Assembly (NCBI GenBank): GCA_021796115.1
Contig: JAJYOP010000014.1
Coordinates: 1 to 42,645 of the forward strand
Source of the DNA: a bacterium
GTDB taxonomy: Bacteria; Omnitrophota; Gorgyraeia; Duberdicusellales; 4484-171
Direction of reading: 5' to 3'
Length of the DNA: 42,645 nucleotides
Shown here: piece by piece, positions 16,441 to 23,740 of the stretch
Layout of the letters: the number at the start of each line of letters is the position of its first letter
Position numbering within the stretch: the first letter of the stretch is position 1
Position numbers and translations under genes: made by a program
Notes under the pieces: generated by a model
The model's database searches: none
Seen by the model: the letters and a program-made list of their open reading frames with translations, nothing else
Told to the model about the DNA's origin: nothing

Positions 16441-17475
16441 ATGCCGCAGACAAAAATAATTGCCACACTCGGCCCTTCAACCGACAACGAAAATATCTTA
16501 AAAAAGATGGCTTCTTTTGGCCTTGACATTGCCAGGCTTAATTTTTCTCACGGCAATCCAAAGGAGCATTTAAACCGCCTGAAGTTAATCAGGTCAATAA
16601 ACAAAAAATATCACCACAAAATTACTATTATGCAGGATCTGGAAGGTTATAGAATTAGAATTGGTAAAATTACCGAACCAATACCGCTTAAGAAAAAAGA
16701 AATAATTTATTTAACCAGCGAAGATATTATTGGTTCAGGCCGCGAAATCAGTTTTGATTATAAAGGCAGTTTTAAAGGTATAAAAAATGGTAATTTTATT
16801 TTTATCGATGATGGGAAAATATGCCTGAAAGTAAAAGAAGTTGCCAGGAAAAGATTAAAAACGGAAGTAGTTTGCGCCGGGCTCCTAAAAGAGAGGAAGG
16901 GAGTAAATATTCCGGATGCTAAACTGGAATTTGAAGCACTTACGGAAAAAGACAGGAATGATATAAAATTTACCATTGAACATAAAACAGAATATGTTGC
17001 GCAGTCTTTCGTAAATCGCGCAAAAGACATAACGCTGCTCAAGGGTATCCTTAAACAGAATAAAAGCCAAGCGGAAATTTTTGCCAAAATCGAAAGCAGA
17101 GATGCGCTGATAAATATCGATGAGATTATTAAAGAGGCAGACGGAATCATTGTTGCCAGAGGGGACCTTGGGATTTGTCTGCCGATATATAAGGTGCCGG
17201 TAATCCAGAAGGAAGTAGTAAAGAAATGTAAAGTCGCAGGCAAGCCGGTAGTTGTAGCAACGCAAATGCTTGAAAGTATGATTGAAGAGGAAATCCCTAC
17301 AAGGGCAGAGGTAAGCGATGTGGCCAATGCTATTCTAGACGGCGCAGACGGACTTTTAGTTTCATCAGAAACAACCATCGGCAAATATCCGGATAAAGTT
17401 ATAGAGATGATGCGTAAGGTTATTGATTACACCGAAAAATATAAAGAAGAACAAAAGGAATTTTTAGGCCAATGA
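16441..17475 (+). CDS. pyk: Pyruvate kinase lacking the C-terminal domain
   Basis: A 344-residue pyruvate kinase (PEP + ADP to pyruvate + ATP); family members are usually about 470 residues. The barrel and lid are present: TKIIATLGPST, IARLNFSHG, the active-site AKIESRDALINIDEI, VARGDLG and ATQMLESM-EEEIPTRAEVSDVANAILDG, ending soon after SSETTIGKYP. The whole regulatory C-terminal domain is absent. The motif DLEGYRIRIG has Tyr where almost all pyruvate kinases have Pro. Metal and Lys/Arg sites appear kept, so it is probably active. Start ATG 16441 is preferred to GTG 16429. The stop overlaps the next start by four bases. Confidence 0.85.
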   Translation: MPQTKIIATLGPSTDNENILKKMASFGLDIARLNFSHGNPKEHLNRLKLIRSINKKYHHKITIMQDLEGYRIRIGKITEPIPLKKKEIIYLTSEDIIGSGREISFDYKGSFKGIKNGNFIFIDDGKICLKVKEVARKRLKTEVVCAGLLKERKGVNIPDAKLEFEALTEKDRNDIKFTIEHKTEYVAQSFVNRAKDITLLKGILKQNKSQAEIFAKIESRDALINIDEIIKEADGIIVARGDLGICLPIYKVPVIQKEVVKKCKVAGKPVVVATQMLESMIEEEIPTRAEVSDVANAILDGADGLLVSSETTIGKYPDKVIEMMRKVIDYTEKYKEEQKEFLGQ

Positions 17476-18245
17476 AGCCGACAAGGGAAAGAATTGAGTT
17501 AAAGGGTATAGTCAGGCATGCTTATAAAACCATAGGCCGGGCTTGCGCTGATTTTAGTATGATTAAAGATGGCGATAGGATTTTAATCGGGGTTTCTGGC
17601 GGGCTGGATAGTCTTATGCTTTTAAAACTTTTTAAAGAACGCCAGGCGCGTATCCCTATAGATTTTGAGATTGCCGCTTGTTTCGTCGATACAAATTTCA
17701 TTAAGATTAACAAAAAAGCCTTAAAAAAATATGTTGAATCTCTGGGCATAGAATATATTGAAAAAGAATTAAAGATAAAGAAAAATGAGATAAATTGTTT
17801 CTGGTGTTCCTGGAGCAGAAGAAGGCTTCTCTTTGAAACCGCTCGAGACCGAAATTTTAATAAGGTTGCTTTCGGCCATAATTTGGATGATATTATCGAA
17901 ACCACTCTTCTGAACCTTTTCTTTAACGGAGAAATAAGCACGATGAAGCCGAAAATCGAACTTTTTGGCGGAAGGCTTACGGTAATTCGTCCGCTAGCAT
18001 ATTTAGAGAAGAAAAAAATTGCTGAAGCCTCGGGATTATTTTCTTTTCCCAATACACAATATGATTGTCCCTACGGAAAGAAATCAGAACGTAAAACAGT
18101 TAGAGAAATTATAGGAAGTCTTGCGGCGGAGCATCCGGATGTAAAGAAGAATATTTTCGGTGCGCTTGGCCGGATAAGAAAAGATTATTTGCTTGATGCT
18201 AAACCCAGGGAAAAACATTATAAGCGTGAATTGGCATTAAGGTAA
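17472..18245 (+). CDS. TtcA-like PP-loop tRNA thiolase
   Basis: A 257-residue PP-loop ATPase of the TtcA/TilS superfamily. GVSGGLDSLMLL (about 39) is the ATP-pyrophosphatase loop. NCFWCSW (about 114) gives the CxxC pair and YDCPYG (about 197) a third cysteine, the pattern by which TtcA holds an Fe-S cluster for 2-thiocytidine at tRNA position 32. GHNLDDIIETTLLNLFFNG is also typical. It overlaps pyk by four bases (ATGA). The exact thiolation target (C32 or another base) cannot be decided from this sequence. Confidence 0.82.
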   Translation: MKPTRERIELKGIVRHAYKTIGRACADFSMIKDGDRILIGVSGGLDSLMLLKLFKERQARIPIDFEIAACFVDTNFIKINKKALKKYVESLGIEYIEKELKIKKNEINCFWCSWSRRRLLFETARDRNFNKVAFGHNLDDIIETTLLNLFFNGEISTMKPKIELFGGRLTVIRPLAYLEKKKIAEASGLFSFPNTQYDCPYGKKSERKTVREIIGSLAAEHPDVKKNIFGALGRIRKDYLLDAKPREKHYKRELALR

Positions 18246-18249
18246 ATTT

Positions 18250-18879
18250 ATGAAAATATTAATCACTGCAGGGCCAACTTGGATTAAGGTGGACGATGTG
18301 CGGGTGATTACCACAATATTCAGTGGTAAGACCGGCATATATCTTGCCAGAAATTTTAAACAGAAAGGCAATTCGGTAGCGCTGATTATAAATTCACCAA
18401 GCCTCGATAGGGCGCAATTGAGAGGGGTAAAAGTAATTCCTTTCAAATATTTCGAGGAGTTTAAAGAAAAAGTTACTAAGGAAGTAAAAACTAATCGTTA
18501 TGATGTAATAATTCATAGTGCAGCCGTTGCTGACTATAAATTAAGCAAGGTTTTTAAAGGTAAATTTCCTTCCGGCAAGAAAACGGTAACTTTAAAGTTC
18601 GCCCCGGCAGAGAAAATCATTAAGATAATAAGACGCTTCCAAAAACAGGCAGTTTTGATACAATTCAAACTAGAGATAAAGCGAAAAGGCTTACTTAAAA
18701 AAGCATATCAAAGCCTTAAGGGAAATAAAAGTGATTTCGTCGTGGCTAATGCTTTAGAGGACTTAAGATTGGGGTATAAATCGTTCCTGATCGACAAAAA
18801 CAATAATATAATAACACTTAATTCTAAAGAGTCACTTTTCAGTAACCTTGAAAAGATTACGAAAGCCGGAGGAAGATAA
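18250..18879 (+). CDS. coaB: Phosphopantothenate-cysteine ligase (stand-alone CoaB)
   Basis: A 209-residue protein matching the C-terminal half of CoaBC. The N-terminal ITAGPTWIKVDDVRVITTIFSGKTG matches the family AGPTxExIDxVRxI...SSGKxG motif in a drifted form, and AAVADYK and FVVANALED (normally VaN) are the other conserved blocks. It would join 4'-phosphopantothenate to cysteine in CoA synthesis. The gene starts four bases after the TtcA-like gene and shares one base with coaC (TAATG). Stand-alone CoaB occurs in some Firmicutes; here the order is coaB-coaC. Confidence 0.82.
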   Translation: MKILITAGPTWIKVDDVRVITTIFSGKTGIYLARNFKQKGNSVALIINSPSLDRAQLRGVKVIPFKYFEEFKEKVTKEVKTNRYDVIIHSAAVADYKLSKVFKGKFPSGKKTVTLKFAPAEKIIKIIRRFQKQAVLIQFKLEIKRKGLLKKAYQSLKGNKSDFVVANALEDLRLGYKSFLIDKNNNIITLNSKESLFSNLEKITKAGGR

Positions 18880-19421
18880 TGAAAAAGAATGTTTTAGTCG
18901 GCGTTTGCGCCGGAATTGCTTCGTATAAAACCTGCGAGCTCATCAGGCTTTTAGTAAAAGATAATTTTAACGTAAAAGTGATCATGACAGAGAGTTCGAC
19001 AAAATTTGTCACGCCACTGGTTTTTCAAACGCTTTCGAATAACCTCGTATGCCTTGACATGTTTTCACTGGCAAAAGAGGATGGTATAAAACATATAGAG
19101 ATAACTGACTGGACGGATATTTGCGTGGTCGCGCCGCTTACCGCAAACACACTCTCAAAAATTGCTAACGGTATTTGTGATAACCTTTTAACGACGGTAA
19201 TCTGTGCCTTGCCTCAAAATAAGAAAATTATTTTTGCCCCGGCAATGAATACTAATATGTGGAAGAATCCGATAATCCAGGAAAATGTAGAGAAATTAAA
19301 ACAATTAAAAAGATATACATTTTTGAATCCGGCAGAGGGCGTGCTTGCTTGCGGAGCCTATGGCGAAGGAAGAATGCTGGAACCCGAAGAGATTTACAAA
19401 AAGATACAAATATCCATATAG
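18879..19421 (+). CDS. coaC: Phosphopantothenoylcysteine decarboxylase (stand-alone CoaC)
   Basis: A 180-residue HFCD-family flavoprotein that decarboxylates the CoaB product to 4'-phosphopantetheine. Seen are GVCAGIASYKTCELIR (FMN binding), the active-site His in KHIEITDWTDI, VVAPLTANTLSKIANGICDNLL, the substrate motif FAPAMNTNMW, and ACGAYGEGRML with the catalytic cysteine. It is translationally coupled to coaB. In most bacteria the two are one polypeptide with CoaC first. Confidence 0.9.
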   Translation: MKKNVLVGVCAGIASYKTCELIRLLVKDNFNVKVIMTESSTKFVTPLVFQTLSNNLVCLDMFSLAKEDGIKHIEITDWTDICVVAPLTANTLSKIANGICDNLLTTVICALPQNKKIIFAPAMNTNMWKNPIIQENVEKLKQLKRYTFLNPAEGVLACGAYGEGRMLEPEEIYKKIQISI

Positions 19422-19479
19422 GTAAATAGTTAATAGCATCAAATTCGCTATAATAGGTTAGTTATTAATAAAATATAAT

Positions 19480-20859
19480 ATGATTTTAATTGGTTTTATA
19501 CTAGGTGCTGTGTCTGGGGTGATTATAGGTTGGCTAATAGCGTCTTTAACGAAAGCAAAGTATTTAGCTAAAAAAATAAGAGAGATTGAAACTAAAACAT
19601 TAGGTTCTGATAAAACTATAGAAGAACTAAGAAGGCAATTACAGGAAAAAGAAGAAAAGAACAACAAGCTTTCAGAAATGTTTTTAAGCGAACAAAGCAT
19701 CAAGGTTAGAGCAGAAACACAGCTCGTTGAAGCTAAGGCTAATATTGAGGAACAGAAGAAATTAATAGATGACTCTACTAAGAAATTAAAAGATACGTTT
19801 GAAGCACTTTCGTCAGCAGCATTGAAAAGCAATAATCAAGCTTTTTTAGAATTAGCAAAAAGCTCATTAGAGAAATATATAAGCGATTCCAAGGGTGATT
19901 TAGAAAAAAGACAAGATGCTATAGAAAAAATGCTTGTTCCATTAAAAGAAGAACTTGAGAAATATGATAATAATATAAAAATTCTTGAAGCTTCTAGAAA
20001 AGAAGCCTATGGAGAATTGAAAGCCCAATTGGTTAACATGAAAGATATGGAAGGAAAATTGCAAAAAGAAACAAATGCCTTAGTTACCGCTCTTAAAACT
20101 TCTCAGGTTAGAGGTAAATATGGCGAGATTGGACTCAAGAGAGTTGTTGAATTTGCTGGGATGTCAAAATTTTGTGACTTTGAAGAACAGGTTAGCAAAA
20201 CAACTGAAGAAGGTTCTATCCGGCCAGATTTAATTGTAAAATTGCCTGGTAATAGAACGGTAATTATTGATGCTAAAGTGCCATTGTTGGCCTATATGCA
20301 GGCTTTTGAAACTACAGAAGATGCGTCCAAGGAAGCATTCTTAAAACAACACGCAAAGGCTGTTAGAGAACACTTAAAAATATTAAGCTCCAAATCTTAC
20401 TGGAGTCAATTTAAAGAAACTCCAGATTTTGTTGTGCTTTATATGCAAATAGAATCATCTTTTGGCGCAGCTTTGGAAATTGACAGGAATCTTATAGAAG
20501 ATGGGCTTACTAACCAAATTATTTTTGCAACCCCTACAACTTTAATAACTCTCTTGCGAACAGTTGCTTATAGCTGGTATCAAGAAAAGGTTACAGAGAA
20601 TTCAAAGAAAATCTGGGAAACTGGCGTAGAGCTTTTTAATAGAATCGCAATACTCGTTGAATACTTAACAAGCATTGGTGAAAATTTGAAATCCGCTGTT
20701 GATAGTTATAATAAAGCAACCAGTTCTTTAGAGACAAGGTTTATTCCACAAGTTAGAAAATTAAAAGATCTCGGAGCAGCTAATTCAGGTAAAGAATTGC
20801 CAGAGATTCAAGCTATAGATACGCCAATCAAGAACCCCCCAGAAATCAACGCAAAATAG
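19480..20859 (+). CDS. rmuC: DNA recombination protein RmuC
   Basis: A 459-residue RmuC-family protein, known to limit DNA inversions and thought to carry a PD-(D/E)XK-like nuclease. Residues 2-24 form a single membrane anchor (LIGFILGAVSGVIIGWLIA), 30-190 a long Lys/Glu-rich coiled coil, then VRGKYGEIGLKRVVEFAGM, RPDLIVKLPGNRTVIIDAKVPLLAY and FVVLYMQIESSFGAAL of the core. No ribosome site. Codon choice looks more AT-biased than in its neighbours, which may point to a different history. Confidence 0.92.
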   Translation: MILIGFILGAVSGVIIGWLIASLTKAKYLAKKIREIETKTLGSDKTIEELRRQLQEKEEKNNKLSEMFLSEQSIKVRAETQLVEAKANIEEQKKLIDDSTKKLKDTFEALSSAALKSNNQAFLELAKSSLEKYISDSKGDLEKRQDAIEKMLVPLKEELEKYDNNIKILEASRKEAYGELKAQLVNMKDMEGKLQKETNALVTALKTSQVRGKYGEIGLKRVVEFAGMSKFCDFEEQVSKTTEEGSIRPDLIVKLPGNRTVIIDAKVPLLAYMQAFETTEDASKEAFLKQHAKAVREHLKILSSKSYWSQFKETPDFVVLYMQIESSFGAALEIDRNLIEDGLTNQIIFATPTTLITLLRTVAYSWYQEKVTENSKKIWETGVELFNRIAILVEYLTSIGENLKSAVDSYNKATSSLETRFIPQVRKLKDLGAANSGKELPEIQAIDTPIKNPPEINAK

Positions 20860-20898
20860 TAGGTTTATCTTTAGCTTATTAAAGAGAATATTAGAATA

Positions 20899-21114
20899 AT
20901 GACGATAAATGTCAAAGTTTTCCCGAAGGCAAAGAAAGAGAAAGTCGAAGAGGCAAGCGGTATCTTAAAAGTTTACATGAATGAGCCGGCAATAGAAAAC
21001 CGGGCAAATAAGAAACTTATCAAGATGCTTGCCGAGCATTTTAAAGTAAAAAAGTATAATATAAATATTATAAAAGGGCTTAAATCCCGAGAAAAGGTAA
21101 TTGAGATAGCCTAG
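20899..21114 (+). CDS. DUF167 (YggU) family protein
   Basis: A 71-residue protein matching the small YggU/DUF167 fold: INVKVFPKAKKEKV, LKVYMNEPAIENRANKKLIKML and INIIKGLKSREKVIEI follow the family pattern. The molecular function of the family is unknown. It lies between rmuC and pgeF, 20 bases from the latter. Confidence 0.85.
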   Translation: MTINVKVFPKAKKEKVEEASGILKVYMNEPAIENRANKKLIKMLAEHFKVKKYNINIIKGLKSREKVIEIA

Positions 21115-21133
21115 TCCTCATTGTAAATATACC

Positions 21134-21802
21134 GTGAAATTACTTGAACGCGATAATTGTTTTCTTATTAAAGATTTTTTCGACGATAAGATAATCGCCG
21201 GTTTTAGCAAACCTGTTTTTTCCGGCAATGTCGAAGAAGATTTACCGTTAATTTTGAAAGAATTAACCAAAGACTTTCAAATTGCCTTTCTACACCAAAT
21301 TCATTCTCCTATAGTCCATAAAATAAATAAACCAGGCCGTTATGAGGGCGATGGGTTGATGACAAAAAAGTCCGGCCTTGTCTGTGTGGTAAGAACTGCA
21401 GATTGTTTGCCGGTTTTTTTAGCAAGTAAAGAGCAAGGAACCATTGGCATTGTCCATATGGGTTGGCGCGGCGCTAAAGAAGGCATACTCGATAATATAA
21501 ATGAAGACTTATCTGCCTTTAAAGCACTTGCTGGTGTAGGCTTACGGCAGTGCTGTTATGAAGTGGGAAAAGATTTTTTAACCTATAATGGTTTTACAGA
21601 ATTTCTTAAAGAGCGCTCAGGCAAATTTTATTTCGCGCCGGCAGGTTTTGCCAAGAAAAAACTTATAGCTTACGGGCTTAAGGATGACAATTTTTGTGAT
21701 TTAGATATTTGTAGCCTCTGTTCGGATAAAGATTTATTTTCCTATCGCAGAAATGCAACTGAAAAGCGTACTTTATCGTTCATTCTACGACAAGAAGATT
21801 GA
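21134..21802 (+). CDS. pgeF: Purine nucleoside phosphorylase of the PgeF/YfiH (LACC1) family
   Basis: A 222-residue protein. The family zinc site is visible: FLHQIHSPIVH, EGDGLM, VRTADCLPVFL and GIVHMGWRGAKEGI, followed by CCYEVGKDF and DICSLCSDKDLFSYRR. Members cleave or deaminate purine nucleosides and in E. coli (PgeF, formerly YfiH) proofread peptidoglycan composition. Start is GTG 21134, the first in-frame start with the conserved N-terminus. The gene ends 117 bases before gcvT. Confidence 0.88.
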   Translation: MKLLERDNCFLIKDFFDDKIIAGFSKPVFSGNVEEDLPLILKELTKDFQIAFLHQIHSPIVHKINKPGRYEGDGLMTKKSGLVCVVRTADCLPVFLASKEQGTIGIVHMGWRGAKEGILDNINEDLSAFKALAGVGLRQCCYEVGKDFLTYNGFTEFLKERSGKFYFAPAGFAKKKLIAYGLKDDNFCDLDICSLCSDKDLFSYRRNATEKRTLSFILRQED

Positions 21803-21810
21803 CAAAATAA

Positions 21811-21877
21811 CCCTTAAAAAAACATTAGCTTTATAGAATTTACGTGATAAAATTAAAAACTCTTGCATTTTTAAGGG
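21811..21877 (+). promoter_or_regulatory. Inverted repeat in the gcv leader
   Basis: cccttaaaaa (21811-21820) and tttttaaggg (21868-21877) are perfect 10-bp inverted repeats separated by 47 bases. TTGACA at 21799-21804 lies just before the left arm, with no convincing -10. It may be a weak terminator for pgeF or part of gcv control. No glycine-riboswitch core was recognised. Confidence 0.35.
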
Positions 21878-21919
21878 GCAATTTTCAGTTAAAAACTACT
21901 TAAAATAAAAGGATTATAT

Positions 21920-23008
21920 ATGGAACTGCTAAAAACTCCTCTTTACGAAAAGCACGTTGATAACAACGCACATATAGTTGATTTTTCGGGCTGGGCCTTG
22001 CCTGTTGAATACTCAAGTATTCTTAAAGAGGCTAAAGCGGTACGCAGTACTTGCGGCCTTTTTGATGCTTCACATATGGGTGAAATATATGTGAAAGGCA
22101 AAGACGCGCTTACCTTTCTTCAAAGCCTTACACCAAACGACATTTCGATTACTAAAAAAGGCCAATTGCAATACAACCTTTTTCTCAATGACAAAGGCGG
22201 AATAGTTGATGATCTGATGATTTATAATCTCGGCGAAAATAACTTTTTGTGCGTGGTTAATGCTTCCAATACCGATAAAGTATACAACTGGCTGAAAACT
22301 AAAAAACAAGAGTCTAAATATGCCAATTTAGAAATCATTAATGAAAGCGGCAGCACCTCTTTACTTTCTTTGCAGGGGCCGAGAGCAGTTTTTGTTATGG
22401 AAAAAATCTTTGGCGCTGGAATTAAAAATTTAAAATATATGCGTTTTACGGAACTATCGTTCAAAAACAAGCAAATTATAATTTCAAGAAGCGGTTATAC
22501 CGGCGAAGATGGTTTTGAAATTTATTGCAATAATGCGTTTGCGCCTTTAGTTTGGGACCTTATATTAAAATACGGAAAAGAAGAGGGTCTGGTTTTAAGC
22601 GGTTTAGGCGCCCGGGACGTTTTGCGTATTGAGGCCGGCTATCCTTTATATGGCCATGAGATAAATGATGAGACTAATCCGCTTGAGGCTTCTTTAGGCT
22701 GGGTTACAAAGATAAAAAAAGATTTCATTGGCAAAGAAAAAATTAACAATAAACGGATTATGCGCAAGAGAGTCGGCTTTGTTATGGAAGAGCGGGCTAT
22801 CGCGCGCCAGGGTTATCCTATTCTGGCTTCCGGCAAAATCATTGGCGAGGTAACCAGCGGAACCTATTCGCCAAACCTTAACCAGTTTATCGGTATGGCT
22901 TATATCGAAAGTGCTTTTTCTGCGGTCGGACATTTTGTCGATATAAAAATAAGAGATAAATTTTATAAAGCAAAAATAACAAATTTCAATTTTATCGGTA
23001 AGAAATAA
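21920..23008 (+). CDS. gcvT: Glycine cleavage system T protein (aminomethyltransferase)
   Basis: A 362-residue T protein, which moves the methylene group from lipoyl-GcvH to tetrahydrofolate and frees ammonia. Characteristic blocks are FSGWALPVEYSSILKEAKAVRSTCGLFDASHMGE, GGIVDDLMIYN, LSLQGPRA, SRSGYTGEDGFEIY, GLGARDVLRIEAGYPLYGHEI and EVTSGTYSPNL. A weak AAGGA precedes the ATG. First gene of the gcv operon. Confidence 0.96.
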   Translation: MELLKTPLYEKHVDNNAHIVDFSGWALPVEYSSILKEAKAVRSTCGLFDASHMGEIYVKGKDALTFLQSLTPNDISITKKGQLQYNLFLNDKGGIVDDLMIYNLGENNFLCVVNASNTDKVYNWLKTKKQESKYANLEIINESGSTSLLSLQGPRAVFVMEKIFGAGIKNLKYMRFTELSFKNKQIIISRSGYTGEDGFEIYCNNAFAPLVWDLILKYGKEEGLVLSGLGARDVLRIEAGYPLYGHEINDETNPLEASLGWVTKIKKDFIGKEKINNKRIMRKRVGFVMEERAIARQGYPILASGKIIGEVTSGTYSPNLNQFIGMAYIESAFSAVGHFVDIKIRDKFYKAKITNFNFIGKK

Positions 23009-23019
23009 CTCTACTTGTT

Positions 23020-23083
23020 TTCTCCCAGGCTAAAGCTTGGGAGAATTCGACTAAGTCTTTTTGCAAAGCAAGAAAACTTAGTC
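23020..23083 (+). repeat. Two adjacent hairpins between gcvT and gcvH
   Basis: ttctccca/tgggagaa (23020-23027 and 23038-23045) and gactaagt/acttagtc (23049-23056 and 23076-23083) form two separate stems. The second ends seven bases before the strong AGGAGG site of gcvH. The first has the same style as the gccacgg/ccgtggc hairpin at 6310. They could set the high GcvH to GcvT ratio by protecting or pausing RNA, or be mobile repeats. Confidence 0.6.
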
Positions 23084-23102
23084 TCATTAAAGGAGGATAG
23101 CC

Positions 23103-23483
23103 ATGGCTACTCTTAAATTTTCTAAAACGCATGAATGGGCAAAAATAGATGCAAATATAGCGGTAATCGGAATAAGCGACCATGCGCAAAAAGCATTGGG
23201 AGACATTGTTTTTATAGAGCTGCCGAAAATTGGCGCAAAGCTTAAAGCCAATGCGCAATTCGGCACAATCGAATCAACTAAGGCTGCCAGTGAGCTTTAT
23301 TCGCCTTTGAGCGGAGAGGTTACCGAAATTAATAAAGAACTGCTCAATAACCCACAGTGGGTTAATGAATCGCCTTTTGAGCGCGGTTGGATGATTAAAA
23401 TTAAAGTAGAAAATAGCAACGAACCATCCAGCCTGATGGATGAAGCAGTCTATAAAGAATTTGCCGCCAAAGAAGCCCATTAA
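23103..23483 (+). CDS. gcvH: Glycine cleavage system H protein
   Basis: A 126-residue lipoyl carrier. FSKTHEWAKIDANIAVIGISDHAQKALGDIVFIELP is the conserved start; the lipoylated lysine is in FGTIESTKAASELYSPLSGEV (about residue 60); NKELLNNPQWVNESPFERGWMIKI closes the domain. The AGGAGG ribosome site is the best in the operon, in keeping with the need for excess H protein. Lipoylation can be supplied by the LipM-like gene at 26510 and lipA at 31900. Confidence 0.97.
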   Translation: MATLKFSKTHEWAKIDANIAVIGISDHAQKALGDIVFIELPKIGAKLKANAQFGTIESTKAASELYSPLSGEVTEINKELLNNPQWVNESPFERGWMIKIKVENSNEPSSLMDEAVYKEFAAKEAH

Positions 23484-23740
23484 TAAATGAAATTCCAAAT
23501 CACAAATTCTCCACCAGAGGCGAGGCCGCCCACATATAAAAATATATCAGTGGCGGACAAGCACCAAATAAATTCCCATGACCAAAATTCCAATGTTCTA
23601 AACATAAATCGTTTTGGTCATTTGAACATTGGAGCTTGGAAGTTATTTGGCATTTGTCCTTCGACTACGCTTGAGGACAACCCTGAGCGAGTGAAAACGA
23701 GTTGAAGGGTTGGTGCTTGGAAATTAGAATTTTTTAAATT
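23484..23740. repeat. Nested and interlocked inverted repeats before gcvPA
   Basis: In this 257-base gap, caagcaccaa (23558-23567) pairs with ttggtgcttg (23710-23719), ccaaataa (23564-23571) with ttatttgg (23643-23650), atgaccaaaa (23578-23587) with ttttggtcat (23612-23621) and ccaatgttc (23590-23598) with gaacattgg (23624-23632). The last two interlock (A B A' B'), so they form a pseudoknot or alternative stems. ccttcgact/agttgaagg (23658-23666 and 23700-23708) is a further hairpin. The 72-aa ORF 23487-23705 is a product of these repeats. Confidence 0.75.

Noticed and set aside
21803-21919. Glycine riboswitch upstream of gcvT
   Set aside because: No conserved glycine-aptamer core was recognised in this 117-base AT-rich leader.
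23487-23705. 72-aa ORF between gcvH and gcvPA
   Set aside because: It runs through nested inverted repeats, has low-complexity composition and no family resemblance; the repeats explain it.
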